From Thalassia testudinum (lineage: Eukaryota > Streptophyta > Magnoliopsida > Alismatales > Hydrocharitaceae), in contig JAZHRO010000012.1 in NCBI GenBank assembly GCA_037157565.1, positions 5,544,501 through 5,608,500 of the forward strand: a stretch of DNA of 64,000 nt, read 5' to 3'. This document shows positions 55,681-64,000 of the stretch, piece after piece. The number at the start of each line of letters is the position of its first letter. Position 1 is the first letter of the stretch. The position numbers were made by a program, and so were the translations under genes. The notes under the pieces are model-generated. The model made no database searches. It worked only from the letters and a program-made list of their open reading frames with translations, and was not told the DNA's origin.

Positions 55681-58600
55681 TTTGGCGCCGTTGCCGGGGA
55701 GCAACGGCTATTCTAGAGGTAAACATTCCTGTTTCTTTTTAATTTCTGATAATCTCCTCTCTTTTGTGCAGCTACAGGAACTCAAGAAGACAAGCAACCA
55801 CACGACAACCACTCCGAGGACAGGTAAATTTTTCCTCTCGCTATTAACCCCTAAGCTCTAAAGAGGAAGAAAAGAAAAGAACAAGCAATATAGGGCTAAC
55901 CTGTCTTCCATACTTAGTAACCATAAAGAGTTGCATGTTTTCAACTCATCACTCCTGCACACTATTAAGGGTATTTAAGGGCTAACACATTCTTGCTTGA
56001 GCCCTAATTACCCAACAAAGAGTTAAATGGACCAAGTAGAGCCAACATAAGGTCAAACATTAGGATTTCAGTAGAGACACACCCCTTAATCAAGAATTGA
56101 GGAAATCCAAAAGAGGTGTGCCCAAGCCATTGATTGAAAATAATTAATAAGAAAAATCCTAAACAATTGGCTCTCTCTAAACACTTGAACCCTAAAACAA
56201 GGCCTAACTTCTCAAGGAAACCACTAGGTGAAGTTGACCCCTGGGGTCAACCAACCTTCAAACTAGGCCACTTTGTTCACAAAAACACCTAAAGTTCAAG
56301 TGAAACCTTAAGCACCCTGATCTTAAAATTGGTAGACTTAAGAGGTCAAGATCCCCATTCTGGTCTACCTGGAACCGCAGTGACAAGAGAGGTCGGGTGG
56401 GGGAAACCCTGTAACCCGTGGGGACGCTCTACCGTGTAGGGGTCTTCGCGGGACTCTCCCTCTCTGGCTGCCCAGGTAATTCTCAGGTGGACGATCTTTC
56501 TGATCAAGGGGTCCATCTGCCCCGAACCTCTATAGTCACCCAACAATTTTTGGGTGTCTTGATTGGGTCCAGCACCTGCTTATCTCATCCAGCCCTTCAG
56601 TATTTTTCAGGAGGTCCTTGAAACCTCCTATAGAAATTCACTCTCCCCAAGGCTAAGCCTCGGCTCCTTTGTTTTTGCAGAAATCATTCACATAGCCCCT
56701 TTTTCCTCTGATTCTGAACAAAATCCCCTTCTTCCATCTTGATTCAAACTTTGGTTCTATATCTTGATTCCACCACCTGATCCAATTATGCAGCCTAATT
56801 ACCTAGCAAGACTACCATTCAAAAAACCTGAATATCTGAGATCCATGAAAGATAAGATGATTGAGGATGCCCTTGAAATCTATGAAATCAAATATAAACC
56901 CTCAACACCAGTAGAAAACATTCAGGTTGATGTCCCAACAACCACAGCTTTCATCATAAACTGTGCCCAAATTCTATTGACTGAAATTTCAAAAGGATCA
57001 ACCCGAGATATGCTCATGACAGGATACATTGAGATGGAAAAATTACACCAATCTGAATACCTTCAATGCTTGACAAATCCTGTACTTTGGGAACAACACC
57101 AAGATGCCCTTATGAAACGGGTAGAAATGATGAAATCAGTAGAACAAATTATCAACCAGAAATACCCGTATATACTAGAAACAGAGGATGAACCATCTTG
57201 GAACAATATTAAGGAACAATCCAGTTTCCCAGATCTCGGGATTGAGGCACAAAGTGGTTGTAAAATCCCAACCCAGATAGAAGACAATGTTGAATTAGGT
57301 TGGGATATTGCAGGAGAACACAATGATGAGCCAAACTTAGACCATGAATTGCCAAGCCTAGAATTTCAAAACTCCTGCAATAATGAGATCAGAACTGAAC
57401 CTTCTGAGGGTATAAATTCCGCCCCTTATTTTGATAAGGTGGCCCTCGAAGATTATTCGGACTTAGGTTCTAATAATTCTACCCACATCCTAAGTCTAGA
57501 ACCTAGATCTGAAACTTATTGGGAAGATTATGAGGCCCCTTATGAGAAAGATCAAATTTTTACAAAATATGATTCCGGGCCTTTATTTGATGAATATCCC
57601 TCTCCAACATCTTCAGAAAATCTGATCGATTTTCCAGAGAACATGCCAATTTATGATACAGAGACTGAGGAGTTGGATGAGTTGGATTTTAATTGGGTCT
57701 ATCCTACCAGCTTGGAGCTTGAGCCTAGACAGAATACCTTTTCAAGCCCAGAATTGACATATAGGCTAGACCCCAATCAGGCTGCTGATTCCACATTTGA
57801 TGATTTTTGCTGTGGTGGAATTCATGATCATGAATCTCATTTTCGCCAACTCTCCGACAATTTCAAATCTGACTATAATTGCGGAGAGATTCCCCTTCCT
57901 GAACACGCCAGGCCTATCTACGACCCCAGTTCTCATGACTCTAACTCCGACTCTGAGGTCCTGATTCCCGAGATCACTAATAACACAGAATCATTCCTTT
58001 TCGATCCTCAGGAACCAAAAATAGAAAATGCCAAGAGTGATTACAACCAAGAATCCAAATTTTTTCTCGAATCCGATTCCTTTCATCCTACAGACACTCT
58101 TCCGGCATTTGATAGTTACCCAGAGGACTCTCTACAGAAAACCACCTATCATCTGTTTCTAGAAGAGCCCTCGTACACAATGGCCACCTCGTCCGCACAC
58201 ACAGAACGGATCAAAACCTCTCCCAAACCCCGACCCGCAACCGGACTCAATTTCTATTCAGATTCACCTCTCACCGAGCCGATTGCATTTCCACATCGGG
58301 TTTCGAACATTGATCAGACTACATACCATGCTCTATCATTCTCTGATCACCCCTGTAGGGTTTCCGCGTCATTCATTGATTATTCTACGGGTCCCTACTC
58401 TGACCAGGCTGATTCGACTCAGCCAAACCCTGCGTTTACACTTCCACATCCATCTGAGCTTCATAGTTTATGGTGGGTTCCACACCTTTTTATCCACATC
58501 TATCAACCCACCAGATTGATTGGGTTTGGGCTGCATCATCAGCCTGTTGATCTGAACAAGCACCTGGTTGGACCAACCAGGCTCTTAATCAAGGTGCTTG

Positions 58601-60175
58601 TCTTACAAAACTTTGCTGATTTGACCATCCCCTCTCCATCGCATTTCCCGCTTGGCTGAAGGCATCAAATTTAGTGCTCAACGGGAGGCAGCCCGTCATT
58701 CTCTTTGAAAACCTGAAACTTGTTCTGACAGCTTTTTGCACTTGAAGTTCACACTTTAGGACAGCCGACTCCACCTCAGGTGCTTGCATCTGAGATTCAT
58801 CAAAACATCTATCCTAATGTATGAACTTAGTTGAATAAAAACCCCTAGGTTACAATGAGGACATTGCAAATCTTAGGCATGGGGGGTAGGAAAGTACAAA
58901 AACTTGTAAGAAAAGGTTTCAAACAAAAAAATTCACATATGACAAAAACACCATAAAAATTAAAAAAAAAAAAATTTTTTTTTCGAAAAAGAATAAGAGG
59001 AAAAGAGGAGAAGGAAATTTTGTGAAGGAGAAAAGAAACAAAATGAAAAAGGAGCACAAAAATTATGAGAAAAGGTGATAGTCATTAGTAAGGAACTAAG
59101 GAATTAACCTAAGTTCTAGACCTCATTCAAGAAAATAACTGAAAAGTGCATAATGAGATTAGTAAGAACGCAAACCTTAGGCATTCTTGAATAGACTCTT
59201 AGCACCCATTAAGATCTGGACACTCCTCAAAAGGTTGAGGAAAATGAAAAGCTGAAGTATTAGGTCTAAGGCTTAGGGAGTATTTGGCCTCGTTAACTAA
59301 TTTTTGGTTTACGGGACTCAGTAACCTAAGCACCCTAACCTCACACACAGCCTGGTTCAGTAAGCGTAAAAATCAGAATCACGCAGAAGCGTCGCAAAAT
59401 TCTGAAAAGAACACCTAGAATAGGAGCGGCCGATCAACACAAGTTGATTTGGACGAGTTCTCAGCGCGGAGAGGCGGGAAATCCCCTCGAAGATGCGTAA
59501 CAAAATATCATCTCCTCGGTGCTTGTTTCTTAGGATATTTACATATCCTACTGGGGGCATGTAAGCACTCTGCTGGTTCAGATTCCATGGATGGCATTAT
59601 CTCGAAGTGTCAATTGCCAGGGTCTGAATTCGGCCACGGAACACCATGGATGGGATTATCTCGAAATCTCAATAGCCAGGGTTCCGGGGGTTACCATGGG
59701 CGGTGCTATCTCGAAGCATCGATCGCCAGGAACCCTTGAGGATTGATGATGGGAGCAAGGAATCTGATACAGACCGTGTTGAAAAGCCAATCCTAGGCTA
59801 GAACTAAAAAGAAAAAGAGAGAGAAAACTCTCCAAACAGAAAAAACTTTCTATCTCTCTCTTACAAACGCACTGCGAACTGAGCCAGGGCTAAAATCATT
59901 TCAAGCACGGGTGCTTTAACCACAAAGTCCAATAAACCTTAGGTTAGTTCTTGTGGACCTTAAAAACCTTTGCTAGAGACTGAGGCTAAGGCTAGACAGA
60001 TTTGGATCTTGATTGGTACTAGAGTACCTTTTAGGCCTATGGTCAGCATTCTAACCTAATCTAAGCTCAAATAAAAAAGCACTTATCTAAAGCTATTAAG
60101 AACTTCATGGTCTAGAACAAGGGTTGAAACCTTAAGTTTTTGCTAAGGGACTAGCAAAAGCTAGGCATGGGGGTA
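55681..60175 (+). other. Internal region 2 of the tandem array
   Basis: Same length and layout as internal region 1. By eye I found one clear difference (T to C near 55894, in ATATAGGG-C-TAACC). It holds the PBS, leader splice signals, ORF, 3' boxes and PPT. Confidence 0.9.
56788..58659 (+). CDS. Unrecognised 623-codon protein of the non-autonomous element, copy 2
   Basis: Identical translation to the copy at 49471-51342, with its first ATG at 56788. Because the duplication is recent, identity between the copies is not evidence of selection. A comparison with independent insertions elsewhere in the genome would be needed to show the frame is maintained. Confidence 0.7.
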   Translation: MQPNYLARLPFKKPEYLRSMKDKMIEDALEIYEIKYKPSTPVENIQVDVPTTTAFIINCAQILLTEISKGSTRDMLMTGYIEMEKLHQSEYLQCLTNPVLWEQHQDALMKRVEMMKSVEQIINQKYPYILETEDEPSWNNIKEQSSFPDLGIEAQSGCKIPTQIEDNVELGWDIAGEHNDEPNLDHELPSLEFQNSCNNEIRTEPSEGINSAPYFDKVALEDYSDLGSNNSTHILSLEPRSETYWEDYEAPYEKDQIFTKYDSGPLFDEYPSPTSSENLIDFPENMPIYDTETEELDELDFNWVYPTSLELEPRQNTFSSPELTYRLDPNQAADSTFDDFCCGGIHDHESHFRQLSDNFKSDYNCGEIPLPEHARPIYDPSSHDSNSDSEVLIPEITNNTESFLFDPQEPKIENAKSDYNQESKFFLESDSFHPTDTLPAFDSYPEDSLQKTTYHLFLEEPSYTMATSSAHTERIKTSPKPRPATGLNFYSDSPLTEPIAFPHRVSNIDQTTYHALSFSDHPCRVSASFIDYSTGPYSDQADSTQPNPAFTLPHPSELHSLWWVPHLFIHIYQPTRLIGFGLHHQPVDLNKHLVGPTRLLIKVLVLQNFADLTIPSPSHFPLG

Positions 60176-62997
60176 TGATGAGAACCTCATCATGAGCCAT
60201 AACTAGCTCATTTTGACCCAATACAAAGGATAAAAGCTCCTACATAACTCAAGGAAAGGCTTCACTCAGAGAATTCTGAGTTTAAGGAGAAAACAAGTCA
60301 TAAGGGGTAAAAATGCAATTTTACCAGTATAATCTGCATACAGGGTAATTCAGGGTCCAAACAAAGGTCAAAGCAACTTAATAAGAATAAAAGTGGGATG
60401 AGATGATCTAGCAAGGGCTACAGCAATTCCAAGGAACTAAATGATAATCTGTAACCCTAAAACAACCTACTTCAATTCACGAGGTTAGAGGCAAAGTAAA
60501 AATAGAATAAACCCTCTAAAATTCATAGAAAAATAATCTCTAGGGTTTAGAACCTTCAATTTGGCCTTCAGAACCCATGTTGACCTACATTGAGAACCAT
60601 GCCCAATTAATAACTTAATCTGGGTTTTCGCATAAATTGACCGGTCAAACAAGGTTTAATATAGAAATAAAATTCACCATCAGATTCCTTAGGTCCCAAT
60701 TAATCATGTATAAAAACTTGAGCCTAAGAAGAAACCTCCTTGACCGACTTTACACTTTGGTCCTCATATATTTACTTTTTGGCTCTCAACTTTTGAACCG
60801 TCGCATTTTAGCCCCTAACTCTCCTTCGTTCTTTGCATTCAGGTCCCCCCTGCAAAACCGGCCAGCACCATGCTCCGGCGACCTTGCGCGGAGCATGGCG
60901 CCGCGCAGGGTGAGGGGGAAAGCCTGGCAAGTAAACCAGGGGTGCCCTGCGTTGTCAGCCGTCGCAGGGACACCCCCTGGTCGCTGTAGCCCACCATACC
61001 GGCCGTGCGAACGCACGGACGGTATGGGCTTTCGTCTCCGGCCATCCTCCGGCAAGGGAGACACGTCGTCTCCCTCCGCCTCCCTCCCTGTTTTGATCCC
61101 TATAAATACCCCCGTCGCTCCACCGTTCTTCCCAGCTCGGATCTGACGGAGAAAATCCCCAACTTTCCTCTCTTCTCTCTCCGGCAGACGCTCACCAGCT
61201 CCGGCGGTTCCTCCCCCTCCTCCTCTTCGCTCTGCCGCAATACCAGCAGCAGAGACTTCCTCCCCTACTCTTCCCGCGCCACGCCGTACCCAGCTGGCGC
61301 CTCTCCGGCTCTCTGCTCGCTGCCGCCCCTTTCCCTGAGCATCGTCTTCTCCGGCGACAGTCGATACGACTGTCGCCCTGTTCCTCCCCCTTCGTCCCTG
61401 CAAGTAAGTTAGAACTACTTCCCTTCTTCTCCTCTTTCTTTCCCCGCTTTCAATTTATTCAATTAAGCCCTCGACCGACCCTGACCATCGTCACCCCCTT
61501 CGTCTCCGGCCACCCTCCGGCGAGATGCTCCCATCGCTCCACAGCCTCACACACCTCGCCGACCTTCACCGAACCTCCGCCTCATCACACTGAGCACCCC
61601 CCACCCCTTCACTGCCACTCCACACCTCCGTAACGCTTCCCCCAACAAACCCATCCTCCGACCCACAGTCCGACCTAGGGCAGCCCTTGCACGCCGCCCC
61701 ACGCCTCGCCACCACCCACACGAGCTTCGCCGCACCCTGGCGAAGCTCCCGGCACTTTCTGATTAGGCCGAGAGGTCGTTTTCTTGTGAACAGGCCACCC
61801 GACCTCCGCCGCCATTGCCGTGCAGAAGGAGCTGCTTCCGTCTGCAGCTACAGGCGCGCCACGCTCAGCGCCACGCCCAGATTCGACTCCCAGGCCTTGC
61901 GAGGCGTTTCGACAAAACACCAGGCGCGCAGCTAAGGCAGAAGGCTTCGCGTGACGCCACGATCTCCCGCTGCTTTCCCCGCTGCGGGCGCGCAATTGAG
62001 GTGGGACATTTAGTCCCACCTCGGAAAAGTCTGAAGAGGCGCAGCGATATAAGACGCAAAAGTGCTGGAGGCTTACTGCCTCAGCACACGGGGTGAGGTC
62101 CCCTTCACCCGCCCGGTTACCCGGTCTCGTCCGCGCTCACGCCCCGCGGACCTGACCCGACCCGACTTAGACTGACCTGCACTCCTCGCCCACCACGCAC
62201 GCCGGTGGGCCTGGACCCGGGCGTGACCCGAACCCGATTACCCGGCAGCTCTGGGAGAGCTTTCCCAAGAGTGGTTTCAGAGAGAGAGAGACGCGGGGGG
62301 GAGAGGGTAGAGTAGGTTTTGTTCTCTGACGTAAGCTCTGAAGTGCGCAGGCACAGGTGAAGAAGAAGAACCGCGGAAGAAGAAGGAAGCTGAGGGAGAC
62401 ACAGTAGCAACAGGCAGTTTAAGTCGTCTGATTTGGAAATCAGACGACGGCCTGAAGGGAAAAGAAGAAAGAAGGAGGGGCGACGTCCCTGACTGAAGAA
62501 CATCAGAAGAAGGCAAGGCAGAGGAGAACACAAAAGAACAAGGGAAGATCTGAAAGAAGAAAAACAAAGAAGAAAGAAGAAGATCTGAAGAAAGACAGGA
62601 GAAAAAGGAAGAGCAGGAACAGCTGGAACAAGAAAGAAGAGCATCACCTCTGCAGAACAAACAAGAAGAAGATCACCTCTGCAGAACAAAGAAGAAAGAA
62701 GGAGATCTGAAGAAAGAAAGAAAGAAGAACATCACCTCTGCAGACAAAGAAGAAGAAGATCTGTGACGAGGAGAAAACAAAGAGAAAAGAAGACAACAAA
62801 TTCTTTCCCTCTCTCTTTCTTTTTGTAAAAGAAACATGTATATCTCTAGAATACAACTTGCTCCCTGAGTTCGACCTCGGGAACTCTTTTATTTTCCGAG
62901 TAAAAAAATTATATTTGAAATGTTGGCAATAACTGGCTATACTACAACGCTATAACAATAAAACCCGGTTATCTCTCGAAGCCAACGTATCCAATCA
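60176..62997 (+). repeat. LTR 3 of the tandem array
   Basis: Ends CCAATCA at 62997, followed by the TTGAT duplication. Differs from LTR2 only in the last ~500 bp (for example GGCAAGGCAG for GGCGAGGCAG near 62512, CTGTGACG for CTAAGACG near 62761). TATA at 61101; hairpins at 61353-61377 and 61998-62022. Confidence 0.93.
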
Positions 62998-63002
62998 TTG
63001 AT

Positions 63003-63200
63003 GCACGACTTTAACTTTTCCTTGGGAGGTTGAGATCAAAGTGGACAGGACCATATCAGGTGGTCAAACCTTATCCCAACGGGGCAGTTGAAATTGCAAA
63101 TCCTAACACTGGGCAAACCTTCACAGTAAACGGCTAGAGATTAAAACATTTTCTTGCCCAGGTTCCCCCAAAGGAAGTAGTCACCCTCATTAAGGGTTGA
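63003..63200 (+). pseudogene. Athila-type integrase C-terminal tail, right of the tandem insertion
   Basis: With one TTGAT removed, the sequence joins that at 45540. It reads in shifting frames through [20 protein letters not shown] and [13 protein letters not shown], the integrase GPY-type module, then runs into stops near 63135. Confidence 0.8.
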
Positions 63201-64000
63201 CACGAAGCTTCGCCCAGCTGGAGACAATAAACTTAGCACTTCTTGGGAAGCAAGCCAAAAGATTCAGACTGATAAGGTACATGGCAGCACTCAGGTGATT
63301 TCTGTATCCCCTTGCATACATTTATTTGCCAATGAGGACATTGTCCAACTTAAGCATGGGGGGGTAGTAATTCGCATTCTCTGAGTTTATATTATCAGCC
63401 TGAATTATATATATAAAAAGAGAACGAGAGAGAGAAAATTAGGAAGGAGAACTTAGGCATGAAGAGCTTGTCAACTGTAGGAAATAATACGAGAACAACC
63501 TGAACACTTAGACTTTTCAGGCATTCAGGCTTAATCAGCCCAGGTGTCCACTAAAATGCGGATTTAGCCTTGAATCTTCGCAACCTTAATTTACATTAAT
63601 CAGATCAATAAAGTAGGGTGATAAGTATACGACTTATCAACCCACCCTTCGACTCAGAGGGACTTTTAGTCTAAGCATTTGCATACATTTTTGCACTGAC
63701 TCGCTCCTCGGACATTCTAACAGAAATTGGGTAACTAATGAACCTTTTAGGGTGGTATGGCTGGCAAGTTCTCGTGGGTAACAGTCCATTGGCCAGTTGT
63801 CTAGAGCCCAGCCATAGGACCATTCTCTTTTATTATTACCTCTAGGTAAATCTTAGATCAGGGAAGTCACCTACTAAAAAACAAAAGAAAAAGAAAAGAA
63901 AAAAAGAGAACTAGAAAAATAGAAAAAGAAGAAAATGAGAAAAAAAAAACCACACTTCACCGCACGAGTATGGCTGGCAAGTGGTCGGTGGTTATAGCTC
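63201..64000 (+). other. Athila-like 3' non-coding region, truncated by window end
   Basis: Contains a decayed form of the hairpin box (CTTCTTGGGAAGCAAGCC, 63239), the AATGAGGACATTG/AAGCATGGGGGGG box (63331-63366), a purine-rich AAAAAGAAAAG tract (63875-63950), and GTATGGCTGGCAAGT twice (63755 and 63968). No ORF. Confidence 0.6.

Larger units (their letters stand above)
45541..62997 (+). mobile_element. Tandem non-autonomous LTR retrotransposon array (LTR-internal-LTR-internal-LTR)
   Basis: Three LTRs (2823, 2822, 2822 bp) alternate with two 4495-bp internal regions, period 7317 bp. The whole is flanked by a perfect duplication TTGAT (45536-45540 and 62998-63002), so it entered once as a single element and expanded in place. 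There is no gag, protease, RT or integrase; each internal region has one long ORF of unknown function. The tRNA-Asp PBS and the TGATGAGAACC LTR start place it in the Athila-like family A, related to the solo LTRs at 4986 and 14896. Proteins for its movement must come from elsewhere. Confidence 0.93.
37406..64000 (+). mobile_element. Athila-like Ty3/gypsy retrotransposon, decayed, continues past window
   Basis: 5' LTR, degenerate tRNA-Asp PBS, Athila-type gag, protease, RT-RNase H and integrase in gypsy order on the plus strand. A 17.5-kb tandem insertion splits the integrase at 45540/63003. After the integrase tail comes the class-typical box CAATGAGGACATTG then AAGCATGGGGGGG (63331-63366). 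The 3' LTR is beyond the window. Stops and frameshifts throughout pol show it is inactive. Confidence 0.85.

Overview
The window is repeat-dense nuclear DNA from a flowering plant with a large genome, possibly a monocot (GC-rich LTR leaders; weak evidence). Almost every base belongs to LTR retrotransposons, their solo LTRs, or a CACTA-type DNA transposon carrying pieces of host genes. I see no intact host gene, no rRNA or tRNA gene and no organellar or bacterial sequence.

Layout. (1) 1-3471: the 3' end of a Ty3/gypsy chromovirus (integrase tail with chromodomain, then its 2.67-kb 3' LTR, here 'family B'). (2) 4068-35771: a CACTA-like element whose two ends share a TAGCGA-type terminal repeat. 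It was invaded near its left end by a SIRE/Maximus-like Ty1/copia element (4135-27349: truncated 5' LTR, PBS, gag, pol, env-position ORF, PPT, 3' LTR). The copia element was in turn hit by solo LTRs: an Athila-like family-A LTR on the minus strand (4986-7614), a related LTR (9108-11473, minus), a family-A LTR (14896-20045, plus) that itself holds a family-B solo LTR (16046-18747, minus), and another family-B solo LTR (22688-25384, minus). Five of the six solo LTRs in the window have perfect 5-bp target duplications and the sixth has a 4/5 match. (3) 27350-35771: the CACTA body with fragments of at least four unrelated host genes, introns retained (gamma-SNAP-like, RNFT1-like RING ligase, CHD3/PICKLE, ABCF3/GCN20), plus one more solo LTR (28640-29721). 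(4) 37406-64000: a decayed Athila-like gypsy element (5' LTR, PBS, gag, protease, RT/RNase H, integrase). Its integrase is split by a young tandem array of a non-autonomous LTR element (45541-62997: LTR-internal-LTR-internal-LTR, TSD TTGAT), each internal region carrying one unrecognised 623-codon ORF.

What stands out. First, all six Athila-like LTRs carry, 32-48 nt before their PBS-side end, a sequence complementary to the D-arm side of tRNA-Asp, the same tRNA whose 3' end matches the PBS; this looks like a bipartite primer-binding arrangement. Second, at least four LTR families share arrays of an 8-bp palindrome (AGACGTCT and variants) locked to 20-bp spacing, with 12- and 22-bp alternates. 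In the copia and family-B LTRs, and at an internal copia site, the array sits about 100-135 bp upstream of a TATA box. Third, the middle LTR of the tandem array is a clean recombinant of the outer two, recording the unequal crossover that built it.

Nothing here acts as a gene network. The shared logic is retrotransposon biology: promoters in LTRs, tRNA priming, splicing of leaders, recombination to solo LTRs, and decay by G-to-A changes that turned Trp, Arg and Gln codons into stops.
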